Made by a program: the position numbers and the translations under genes. The notes below the pieces were generated by a model. It was not told where the DNA came from. It was given only the letters and a program-made list of their open reading frames with translations, and searched no databases. From an uncultured Mucilaginibacter sp. (GTDB lineage: Bacteria; Bacteroidota; Bacteroidia; Sphingobacteriales; Sphingobacteriaceae), in the NCBI GenBank assembly GCA_903885865.1, contig CAISKH010000687.1, forward strand, positions 1-6,092: DNA of 6,092 bases, written 5' to 3'. Positions 1-5,726 of this stretch are shown in pieces (within the stretch, counting starts at the first letter, position 1; the number at the start of each line of letters is the position of its first letter).

Positions 1-254
1 CCCTGGTTAATTACCAATGCTTGCCCGTGAAATAAGGTTAAGCCTTTGCCAACTTTTAATTTTCGGGGCAGTTCAATACCTAAAACCCATTCAACAAAGT
101 AGCAGTAAAACACCAGGTACAGTATAAAGATGATTTTGGCTATCATTGACCGGTTGATCAATGACACCAGCCTGAATAAAAATAAAACAAGCTGCCCCTT
201 AAAATTTCTCCGGTTTGATTGCCAATCCTGGAATAAGTAAGCAAATATATTCAT
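1..254 (-). CDS. WcaB-like serine acetyltransferase family protein (hexapeptide-repeat acyltransferase), 5' part only
   Basis: The reverse strand is open from an ATG at 254 to the window edge, giving the first 84 residues; the C-terminal part lies outside. The protein begins MNIFAYLFQDWQSNRRNFKG, has a hydrophobic stretch at about residues 39-53 (IAKIIFILYLVFYCY), then LPRKLKVGKGLTLFHGQALV, which is the start of a left-handed beta-helix. The HG pair (H76) sits where serine-acetyltransferase relatives and E. coli WcaB have their conserved histidine (WcaB, from memory, has IHHGYAVVINKN here). These enzymes move an acetyl group from acetyl-CoA to a hydroxyl; next to glycosyltransferases the target is more likely a sugar of an exopolysaccharide than free serine. 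It is divergent from the glycosyltransferase pair, 153 bp away. The start has no Shine-Dalgarno sequence, as is usual in Bacteroidota, but a TACTTTTG element lies 30 bp upstream. The family call is good; the substrate is inferred. Confidence 0.85.
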   Translation of the reverse strand, partial: MNIFAYLFQDWQSNRRNFKGQLVLFLFRLVSLINRSMIAKIIFILYLVFYCYFVEWVLGIELPRKLKVGKGLTLFHGQALVINQ

Positions 255-283
255 GTTTATTGCAGCGCTTTTGGTTGAATGAT

Positions 284-291
284 CAAAAGTA
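284..291 (-). promoter_or_regulatory. Possible -7 promoter element for the acetyltransferase gene
   Basis: Read on the minus strand this is TACTTTTG, an exact match to the Bacteroidota -7 consensus TAnnTTTG. It would give a leader of roughly 20-25 nt before the ATG at 254. No clear TTTG is seen at the -33 position, so the call rests on one box and its sensible position. Confidence 0.4.
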
Positions 292-310
292 AAGTTTTTC
301 GGCATAATAT

Positions 311-390
311 AAGCAGAAAGCGAAAAGCAGAAAGCCCAAAGCATTTAATGAGTTTAATACAGAGCTTTGTGCTTTAGTCTTTCAGCTTTA
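311..390. repeat. Inverted array of 7-bp repeats (heptamer-phased hairpin element 1)
   Basis: The left arm (311-342) holds five copies of a 7-bp unit AAAGCNN, with GC at 313, 320, 327, 334 and 341, exactly seven bases apart. The right arm (364-390) holds four copies of the complementary unit GCTTTNN, starting at 364, 371, 378 (TCTTT) and 385. Folding 316-342 on 364-390 pairs 20 of 27 positions around a 21-nt loop. The element fills much of the divergent intergenic region and ends 17 bp before the ATG of the WcaC-like gene, so it would lie at or just upstream of that gene's promoter, or within its leader. It is not a standard terminator because no T-run follows. It could be a dispersed repeat, a protein-binding site or an RNA hairpin. 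Confidence 0.7.
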
Positions 391-394
391 TTGC

Positions 395-402
395 TATACT
401 TG
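395..402 (+). promoter_or_regulatory. Weak candidate -7 element for the glycosyltransferase pair
   Basis: TATACTTG differs from the Bacteroidota TAnnTTTG consensus by one base. It is the best match I found on the plus strand between 255 and 407. If used, transcription would begin at about 407-410, essentially at the ATG at 408, giving a leaderless message. No -33 TTTG is present at the usual distance; a TTTG at 366-369 is about 25 bp upstream, which is too far. Confidence 0.2.
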
Positions 403-407
403 TGATA

Positions 408-1676
408 ATGAAAGTTACTTTGATCAACACTTCTGATGCCGGCGGCGGGGCCCCTGTGGCCTGTTTGCGCCTGTTGAATGCGCTTGTTTCGCAAAACGTT
501 GATGCGAAGTTGCTGGTTCAGCAAAAAAAAACAAACAACGATAGGGTTGAGGGCATAACAAAGAACTTTATTAGCCGCCTGAAGGCGGATATTAATCGTT
601 TATATGAGCGTTTGCCCTTCCTGTTTTTTCAGGAAAAAGATAAGTCGGTACGGTTCGCGTTTTCAACAGCTAATGCCGGAACCAACATAAAAAACAAGCC
701 GTTAGTAGCTAATGCCGATATTTTACACCTGCACTGGACAAACTCAGGCTTCCTTTCTATTAATGACCTGAAAGAATTAATTGATACAGGCAAACCTATA
801 ATATGGACGCTGCATGATATGTGGGCGTTCACCGGTGGTTGTCATTATGCCGGAGACTGTAATCACTTTACCAACCAATGTGGCAATTGCCCATTTTTGC
901 GCGATCCGGACGAAAACGATATTTCGCACGATGGATGGCTGCGTAAAGCGGCAATGTACACGGGCGCTAAAAACATCACGTTTGTAACCTGCAGCAAATG
1001 GCTGGCAGGGGTTGCCAAACAAAGCGCTTTGATAAAAAATTTCCGTATCGAATCGATCCCTAATCCTATTGATATTGATGTTTTTTCTCCAAAGGATAAA
1101 TCGCGCGCGCGGAAAAAATGGAACATTGACCCCGCGGCAAAAATAATTTTATTTGGCGCTGCCAATATAAACGACAAGCGCAAAGGGATAACTTATTTAG
1201 TGGACGCCTTAACTATTTTGAACAAAGATTATCCCCAAACCGAAGCTATAGAGGTGGTGATATTCGGGAAAAACAAGCATTTTGATGTGAGCCAACTGCC
1301 TTTCCGTGTGCATGAGCTTAAATTGATCAGTTCGCAACAGGATTTAGCTGAAATATATAGTATGGCTGATGTGTATATAACCCCGTCATTAGAAGATAAC
1401 TTACCCAATACCGTTATGGAAGCCTTAGCCTGCGGAACGCCGGTGGTGGCTTTTAATACCGGGGGAATACCTGAAATGGTAGATCATCAGCAAAATGGTT
1501 ATTTGGCCGAATTGATGTCGGGCGCCGACCTGGCTAAAGGGTTGCATGAAGTATTACACCCGGCAAATGCCACAGTAATGGAGGCAAAGGCGCGGCAAAA
1601 AGTGCTGGATAACTATACCAATGGAAAAGTTGCCCAACAATATATGGAGGTTTATCAATCAATATTAAGTAAATGA
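408..1676 (+). CDS. WcaC-like glycosyltransferase, GT4 type (GT-B fold)
   Basis: This 422-residue protein would transfer a sugar from a nucleotide-sugar donor onto a lipid-linked polysaccharide intermediate at the cytoplasmic face of the membrane. The N-terminal Rossmann domain starts KVTLINTSDAGGGAPVA, with the glycine loop at 12-14, followed by HLHW (107-110) and WTLHDMWAFTGGC (133-145). A cysteine quartet C145-x5-C151-x6-C158-x2-C161 follows; E. coli WcaC, as I recall it, has the same spacing after its own WTLHDHW segment. The C-terminal domain has the donor-site region DNLPNTVMEALACGTPVV (330-347), where the EX7E pair is D330 and E338, then GGIPEMV. The length is normal and the frame intact. 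I chose ATG at 408 over the in-frame GTG at 402 because ATG is more common and MKVTLINT starts directly at the first beta strand. The stop overlaps the next start (ATGA), so the pair is co-transcribed. The exact sugar is unknown. Confidence 0.92.
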   Translation: MKVTLINTSDAGGGAPVACLRLLNALVSQNVDAKLLVQQKKTNNDRVEGITKNFISRLKADINRLYERLPFLFFQEKDKSVRFAFSTANAGTNIKNKPLVANADILHLHWTNSGFLSINDLKELIDTGKPIIWTLHDMWAFTGGCHYAGDCNHFTNQCGNCPFLRDPDENDISHDGWLRKAAMYTGAKNITFVTCSKWLAGVAKQSALIKNFRIESIPNPIDIDVFSPKDKSRARKKWNIDPAAKIILFGAANINDKRKGITYLVDALTILNKDYPQTEAIEVVIFGKNKHFDVSQLPFRVHELKLISSQQDLAEIYSMADVYITPSLEDNLPNTVMEALACGTPVVAFNTGGIPEMVDHQQNGYLAELMSGADLAKGLHEVLHPANATVMEAKARQKVLDNYTNGKVAQQYMEVYQSILSK

Positions 1677-2431
1677 GCGAAGGCAGGCCCATATTATCGG
1701 TTATAACCGTAGTTTACAATAATGTGAACGATGTGGAGCGTACCCTGCTTTCGGTAACGGGACAAACCTATACTGGTATTGAATATATAGTGGTTGACGG
1801 GCACTCCACTGATGGCACTTTGCAGGTATTAGAAAAATACGGGGGCCACATTACAAAGCTTATCAGCGAAAAGGATGAAGGTATTTATGATGCTATGAAT
1901 AAAGGGTTGTCTGTTGCAACGGGCGACTATGTTTTATTCATGAATTCGGGCGATGAGTTTTATTCGCCCAAAACTGTTACCCATGTTTTTGCCACTGCGA
2001 ATGACGCAGATATTTATTATGGCGAAACAGAAATGATGGATGAGGAAGGAAATAACCTGGGCCGGCGCAGGCACGCCGCGCCTGCTGATCTTAACTGGAG
2101 AAGTTTTAAATATGGCATGACTGTAAGCCACCAGGCTATTTACATCAAACGCTCGTCGGTTGAACCTTATAACCGAAAGTACCACTTAAGCGCGGATATT
2201 GACTGGATACTTCGCGCCGTTAAGAAAGCAAAAAAAATAGTTAACGTAAACCAATATGTTGCCAAATATAAGGTAGGTGGGATGTCGAAACTCAGGCATC
2301 GCCAAAGCCTGGCCGAGCGCTTTGATATTATGCGACGCCACAATGGCTTACTGCCAACTGTTTTTAACCATATAATTATTGCTTTTAATTTGGGATGGTA
2401 TTGGCTGAAGAACAGGCGGACGAATGATTGA
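1673..2431 (+). CDS. WcaE-like glycosyltransferase, GT2 type (GT-A fold)
   Basis: A 252-residue inverting-type GT2 enzyme, expected to add one sugar to a growing lipid-linked repeat unit in the cytoplasm. Visible motifs are ILSVITVVYNN at the start (7-17), VVDGHSTDGT (40-49) for nucleotide binding, SEKDEGIYDAMNKG (65-78), and NSGDEF (91-96), where D94 takes the place of the metal-binding DXD end. SHQAIY (152-157) and SADIDW (173-178) follow, the latter in the region of the catalytic base. E. coli WcaE of colanic acid synthesis, from memory, shares the SE-x-D-x-GIYDAMNKG, NSGD and SHQAI blocks and a similar size. No long membrane span follows the catalytic domain, although the C-terminus (FNHIIIAFNLGWYWLKNRR) could lie on the membrane surface. 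The start overlaps the preceding stop by four bases, which suggests translational coupling. A strong terminator follows 12 bp after the stop. Donor and acceptor cannot be read from the sequence. Confidence 0.92.
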   Translation: MSEGRPILSVITVVYNNVNDVERTLLSVTGQTYTGIEYIVVDGHSTDGTLQVLEKYGGHITKLISEKDEGIYDAMNKGLSVATGDYVLFMNSGDEFYSPKTVTHVFATANDADIYYGETEMMDEEGNNLGRRRHAAPADLNWRSFKYGMTVSHQAIYIKRSSVEPYNRKYHLSADIDWILRAVKKAKKIVNVNQYVAKYKVGGMSKLRHRQSLAERFDIMRRHNGLLPTVFNHIIIAFNLGWYWLKNRRTND

Positions 2432-2442
2432 TGTTAGGAAAT

Positions 2443-2481
2443 AAAAAAAGGGCGGCACGAATATCGTGTCGCCCTTTTTTT
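2443..2481. terminator. Bidirectional intrinsic terminator between convergent units
   Basis: A GC-rich stem GGGCGGCACGA (2450-2460) pairs with TCGTGTCGCCC (2464-2474) through 10 Watson-Crick pairs and one G-T, around a 3-nt loop ATA. Seven A residues (2443-2449) precede it and seven T residues (2475-2481) follow, so each strand has a U-run after the hairpin. It ends transcripts of the WcaE-like gene on the plus strand and of the YfhO-family gene on the minus strand, whose stop codon begins at 2485. Confidence 0.93.
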
Positions 2482-2482
2482 A

Positions 2483-4969
2483 TTAAGCTGTCTTCTTTTT
2501 CTTACTCTCCGCGTACCCCGCATACCCCAGCGCCAGTACAAGCAAAACAGAGCCGGCCAGCGAGATATCTTCGCCTGCGTAATAGGATACCGGGTGGAAT
2601 TTAAATTCTACTGTATGGTTACCTACCGGGATCTGCGCCGCACGTAACAGATAATCAGCACGGAAATAAGGAGTTTCTTTGCCGTCGATAAACATTTTCC
2701 AGCCTTTATTATAATATATTTCTGAAAATACGGCTATTTGTGATGAGGATGAACTGGTTGTATAAACCATATCGTCCGGGTTATAATGTGTTAGTTTTAT
2801 AATGGCACTGGTATCAACCCCGCCTTTTACCGCTTTAATATCAATCAAGCTACTGTATTGTTTATCAACAATAGCTTCGTCTTTAGGAGAGAAACTGCTG
2901 ATGGCCAGCATTTCCTCGTCGGCATTTTTGGCATATTTAACGCTTTTTACAAACCAGGCATGGCCGCATGCGGTTGGATTTATATGCATACTGGAAGCCT
3001 GTGTTTTAGGATCGGCAAAGATGATATATTTAACGTTCATCATATCCAAAACATCATGATTAAGGGTTTTGGTAAACTGGTTATCAATCAATTCATCAAT
3101 ACGTTTTAGCCTTGCCGCAGAGTATCCGCTAAATGATTTATGGAAAAAGGGATTAAACATATCATACTTAATAGTTGCAGTTGCATCAAATACCCGGAAA
3201 TCAGGGTCAGGATTACTGGATATGATTTGTTCAAACTCCCTTGGCTGCGGCTGGTTCGATTCCTGCTTTTCGGTAAAATTCTCGTCCTTCAGGTAACGCT
3301 TATCTATCTGCCACATATCAATTAATATTAAAGCCAGGAAAGCTACCGACAGGACGGTAACATTGATCTTATGCTTAATAAACGCCCATAATATACCGAA
3401 AGCAATAGCTATAAATATTAATGAACGGATAGCATCGGCGCGTTCAAGGCCTATCCTGTCCTTTACTATAGCGCTTGATACGCTTGTCGCCAAACCATTA
3501 TCATTGTTCAAAGCTTGGGTAAGCGCGGTTACGCCTGCGGCCTGGTCGGTTGTCCTGAAGCTTAATAAAAGATCGGGCAATACGATCAGCAATAACAGTA
3601 ACCCGCCGGTAATATAAAGGGCGAGTTTTAGTTTTTTAAATAGTACCGCCTTATCGGGCGCGTCAATAATTTCCTTGATGGCCAGGAAGGCCAGTATCGG
3701 GAAACAAAGGCTTGTTACCGTCAATATTGATTCAACCGCCCTGAACTTGTTGTAAAGCGGGAAGTAGTTAAAGAAAAGATCGGATACATAGGGCCAGTTA
3801 CCGCCGAAAGAAAGCAGCATAGTTAATACCACCGTGGCCAGCAGCCACCATTTAATGCGGTTTTTAACGATCAATAACCCCAATACAAACAGGAAACAAA
3901 TTACCGCCCCAAAATACCAGGGGCCGCTGGTGTTGGGTTTATTGCCCCAGTAGGTGCCCAGGCCCTGTATGCCGCCACCGGCTATTTGGTTGGCTGTTTT
4001 CACTGCCTGGTCCTCATTGGCTCCTTTAGCTATAAAGACTTTTGCCGTTTCCGAGTTTTGGTCAAGCGCCTCAGTTCCTGATCCGCCGCCATAGGCATTA
4101 GGAACTAAAAAAGTAAGAGATTCGCCTATGCCCTGGCTCCATTGGTAAGCGTACTCTTTTGATAAACCCGTGCTGGGTTCGGTAGTATGCTGGGTTAAAT
4201 TTGATTGCCCGCGGGTTGTTTCTTTCCCATAATCATAGGTGCTCCATAGTATCGATGCATTTACCGCAACAGCCAATAATAATGCGCCACCCAGGTATGC
4301 CAACGATTTTAAAAAAGCAGGAACTGTTTTTGTTTTAATAGCATGGTATAACTCAATACCTGCCAGTATCAATACGGCCAGCATCAGGTAATAAGTCATT
4401 TGTATATGATTTGCCCTGATCTCCATAGCCAGGAAAAGCGCGGTAAGCGATCCTCCCAATAAATATTTACCCCGCAAGGTTAGGATGATACCGGCCAGTA
4501 TAGGCGCGAAAAACGCAATAGCATACTCCTGGTTAGAGTGCCCCGCCACCAGGTAAATGATGTTATAGGACGAGAACGTAAAAGCAATGGCCCCGGCCGC
4601 GGCCAGCCACGGATTGAGCTTTAATACGATGAACAGAAAATAAGCGCCCAACAATAACAGTAAAACCGTATCAATAGGGTTGGGGAAAACAACTTTTAGT
4701 GCATGAATAATATGCGTGGTTATATTGGCTTTATAAGGCGCCCAAAGCTGGAACGCCGGCATACCGCCAAATATTTGGTTGGTCCACAATATGGTGGTGT
4801 CTTTGGCCTTGTAGGCATTTATTTCGGTGGCGGCCGATTGCGCGCCCGTTACATCAGCCTGCCCTAAAGTTTTTCCCTGGAAGGCAGGCGTAAAATATAG
4901 AAAGCATAACACTAAAAAAATTCCGGCAATGGCAAAGTGAATGCCGTTGCGTTTAAACCAGTTACTCAT
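2483..4969 (-). CDS. YfhO family polytopic membrane protein (GT-C-like)
   Basis: An 828-residue membrane protein of the YfhO family (Pfam PF09586), typical in length for Bacteroidota. About 14 hydrophobic segments are visible: roughly 11-27, 98-117, 121-141, 147-165, 168-183, 191-208, 220-242, 351-368, 373-388, 412-432, 447-468, 514-531, 536-551 and 801-819. A loop after the first span contains GQADV (D39), a candidate for the acidic residue that GT-C enzymes carry in their first external loop. A large soluble region at about 552-800 contains NVKYII (645-650), GWKMFIDGKETPYFRADY and IPVGNHTVEFKFHPVSYYAG, the usual C-terminal signature. The tail ESKKKK is basic and so probably cytoplasmic. Firmicute YfhO relatives act in glycosylating cell-wall polymers outside the membrane using lipid-linked sugars; a similar role here is inference. 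It is the last gene of a minus-strand unit, 82 bp after the previous one. The family call is firm, the substrate unknown. Confidence 0.93.
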   Translation of the reverse strand: MSNWFKRNGIHFAIAGIFLVLCFLYFTPAFQGKTLGQADVTGAQSAATEINAYKAKDTTILWTNQIFGGMPAFQLWAPYKANITTHIIHALKVVFPNPIDTVLLLLLGAYFLFIVLKLNPWLAAAGAIAFTFSSYNIIYLVAGHSNQEYAIAFFAPILAGIILTLRGKYLLGGSLTALFLAMEIRANHIQMTYYLMLAVLILAGIELYHAIKTKTVPAFLKSLAYLGGALLLAVAVNASILWSTYDYGKETTRGQSNLTQHTTEPSTGLSKEYAYQWSQGIGESLTFLVPNAYGGGSGTEALDQNSETAKVFIAKGANEDQAVKTANQIAGGGIQGLGTYWGNKPNTSGPWYFGAVICFLFVLGLLIVKNRIKWWLLATVVLTMLLSFGGNWPYVSDLFFNYFPLYNKFRAVESILTVTSLCFPILAFLAIKEIIDAPDKAVLFKKLKLALYITGGLLLLLIVLPDLLLSFRTTDQAAGVTALTQALNNDNGLATSVSSAIVKDRIGLERADAIRSLIFIAIAFGILWAFIKHKINVTVLSVAFLALILIDMWQIDKRYLKDENFTEKQESNQPQPREFEQIISSNPDPDFRVFDATATIKYDMFNPFFHKSFSGYSAARLKRIDELIDNQFTKTLNHDVLDMMNVKYIIFADPKTQASSMHINPTACGHAWFVKSVKYAKNADEEMLAISSFSPKDEAIVDKQYSSLIDIKAVKGGVDTSAIIKLTHYNPDDMVYTTSSSSSQIAVFSEIYYNKGWKMFIDGKETPYFRADYLLRAAQIPVGNHTVEFKFHPVSYYAGEDISLAGSVLLVLALGYAGYAESKKKKTA

Positions 4970-5003
4970 TCTGAGTTTATTAAAGTGGATAATAATTAAT
5001 GCT

Positions 5004-5011
5004 CAAAAATA
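5004..5011 (-). promoter_or_regulatory. Possible internal -7 promoter element before the YfhO-family gene
   Basis: The minus-strand sequence is TATTTTTG, an exact match to TAnnTTTG, 34 bp before the ATG at 4969. It lies in the 82-bp gap between the small membrane gene and the YfhO-family gene and could give that gene its own transcript with a leader of about 30 nt. No convincing -33 TTTG is seen, and AT-rich gaps produce such matches by chance. Confidence 0.3.
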
Positions 5012-5051
5012 GAAATTTGCGGGAGATTAGGAATTATATGTTATAAAGGTT

Positions 5052-5333
5052 TTATAAACCGTTACTGGCAATGAAATATATCAGCACCAGCCCAACAGCG
5101 CTGATACAGGATGCGATAATATTTGTCTTGTTATATTCTTCACGGTTACGGCGGATATTATAGTAATTATATACGGAAAGAAGTATCAATACCGTCCAAA
5201 AAAACCAGGTTGTTTTAGTAACCAGTGTAAATAAGGCACAGCATACCACATAGTTGGTAATAATAAGCAAAATAGGCCCCGGCATATTACCATACCTCCG
5301 CCTGGGCTTAAATATATCGCCGCCGGGTATCAT
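5052..5333 (-). CDS. Small three-span membrane protein of unknown function
   Basis: A 93-residue protein that I do not recognise. After a polar, basic N-terminus (FKPRRRYGNMPG, residues 8-19) come three hydrophobic segments at about 20-38 (ILLIITNYVVCCALFTLV), 41-58 (TWFFWTVLILLSVYNYY) and 71-89 (IIASCISAVGLVLIYFIAS). The second and third are separated by a charged loop NIRRNREEYNKTN. By the positive-inside rule, the basic N-terminus and the RR-rich second loop suggest an N-in topology. Its ATG lies one base after the stop of the DUF4834-like gene (TAA-A-ATG), so it is almost certainly translated from the same message, and this supports the first ATG over Met17. The YfhO-family gene follows 82 bp on. 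It is shorter than GtrA-type flippases, which have four spans, and shows no motif of theirs that I can see. A helper of the YfhO-family protein is possible but only inferred from position. Confidence 0.75.
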   Translation of the reverse strand: MIPGGDIFKPRRRYGNMPGPILLIITNYVVCCALFTLVTKTTWFFWTVLILLSVYNYYNIRRNREEYNKTNIIASCISAVGLVLIYFIASNGL

Positions 5334-5334
5334 T

Positions 5335-5592
5335 TTATTTTACTTCTTCATAATCAACAAACTCCCCCTCACTGTCGGGAAATTTGCCTTTTTTATTTTC
5401 GGGCACATAATCAACCTTGATGCCGGAGGTTGGTTTTTGGCGCGTTTTATAATTTTGCTGCTGATTTTGCTGTTGCTGCTGCGCTTTGTTTACCATGCCC
5501 TGGAAAAGCATAGGCAATAACCAGCGCACAATGGCCCTGACGATATACAGGATGGCAATTATTATAAACACTAAACGGATTAATTCTTCCAT
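5335..5592 (-). CDS. DUF4834-like small single-span membrane protein
   Basis: An 85-residue protein with one N-terminal hydrophobic helix (about residues 4-30, LIRLVFIIIAILYIVRAIVRWLLPML), a glutamine-rich linker (38-47, QQQQQNQQQN) and a polar C-terminal tail ending GEFVDYEEVK. The layout of helix, low-complexity linker and final VDYEE is that of the DUF4834 family of Bacteroidota, whose function is not known. The charged tail (KVDYVPENKKGKFPDSEGEF) probably lies in the cytoplasm. It is first in a three-gene minus-strand unit, and the next ATG is one base past its stop. A TATATTTG promoter element lies 28 bp before its ATG. The start codon has no Shine-Dalgarno sequence upstream, only A/T-rich DNA. 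The family call rests on remembered architecture, not a search. Confidence 0.8.
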   Translation of the reverse strand: MEELIRLVFIIIAILYIVRAIVRWLLPMLFQGMVNKAQQQQQNQQQNYKTRQKPTSGIKVDYVPENKKGKFPDSEGEFVDYEEVK

Positions 5593-5619
5593 CTTGTTAA
5601 ATTCTTATTAATAAAGCTA

Positions 5620-5627
5620 CAAATATA
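5620..5627 (-). promoter_or_regulatory. Likely -7 promoter element for the DUF4834-small membrane-YfhO unit
   Basis: Minus-strand TATATTTG matches the Bacteroidota TAnnTTTG consensus exactly. Transcription would begin near 5613, leaving a leader of about 20 nt before the ATG at 5592. The -33 position holds AAAC-like sequence instead of TTTG, so the upstream box is weak. An 8-bp inverted repeat lies directly upstream (5633-5668). Confidence 0.45.
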
Positions 5628-5632
5628 AGATT

Positions 5633-5668
5633 ATAACGATAAAAATGTTTGCATAGCCCCATCGTTAT
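5633..5668. repeat. 8-bp inverted repeat overlapping the -33 region of the DUF4834 unit promoter
   Basis: ATAACGAT (5633-5640) and ATCGTTAT (5661-5668) are perfect inverted copies separated by 20 bp. Relative to the TATATTTG element they span about -13 to -48, where an activator or repressor dimer could bind. The spacer is not self-complementary, and AT-rich 8-mers can pair by chance, so an operator role is only a suggestion. Confidence 0.3.
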
Positions 5669-5695
5669 TTTTTTTGACTTAATGCTGATTAAAAA

Positions 5696-5725
5696 CAAAA
5701 ACGCCCCGGTATTGGGGCGTTTTTG
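5696..5725. terminator. Bidirectional intrinsic terminator
   Basis: A perfect 12-bp stem, CAAAAACGCCCC (5696-5707) with GGGGCGTTTTTG (5714-5725), encloses a 6-nt loop GGTATT. Both strands have a T-run on the far side of the GC core. On the minus strand the T-run continues as TTTTTGTTTTTAAT. It lies downstream of the minus-strand gene ending at 5796 and upstream of the DUF4834 promoter, so it probably ends transcription of the former and insulates the latter. Confidence 0.9.
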
Positions 5726-5726
5726 T

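Noticed and set aside
311..390. Heptamer element 1 as an intrinsic terminator or a CRISPR array
   Set aside because: There is no U-run after the hairpin on either strand, and it lies between divergent promoters. The repeat units are 7 bp with 2-bp variable positions, not 25-40 bp repeats with unique spacers.
402..407. GTG at 402 as the start of the GT4 gene
   Set aside because: It would add only Met-Ile before a normal ATG at 408; the ATG begins exactly at the first beta strand of the Rossmann fold and is the more common start codon.
629..1183. Three reverse-strand open frames (67-106 codons) inside the GT4 gene
   Set aside because: They lie opposite a well-supported glycosyltransferase, overlap each other, have no recognisable motifs, and read like antisense of the real gene.
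1934..2185. Reverse-strand open frame of 83 codons inside the GT2 gene
   Set aside because: It is antisense to a conserved part of a clear GT2 enzyme and shows no protein-like pattern of its own.
2802..3617. Several plus-strand open frames opposite the YfhO-family gene
   Set aside because: All overlap the 828-codon membrane protein frame, which has family signatures throughout; the opposite frames have no promoter, partner or recognisable domain.
5254..5520. Plus-strand open frame of 88 codons with a leucine-rich stretch
   Set aside because: Its hydrophobic run (LLLILLLLLRF) is the complement of the CAG/CAA glutamine codons of the DUF4834-like gene, and it overlaps two coupled minus-strand genes.
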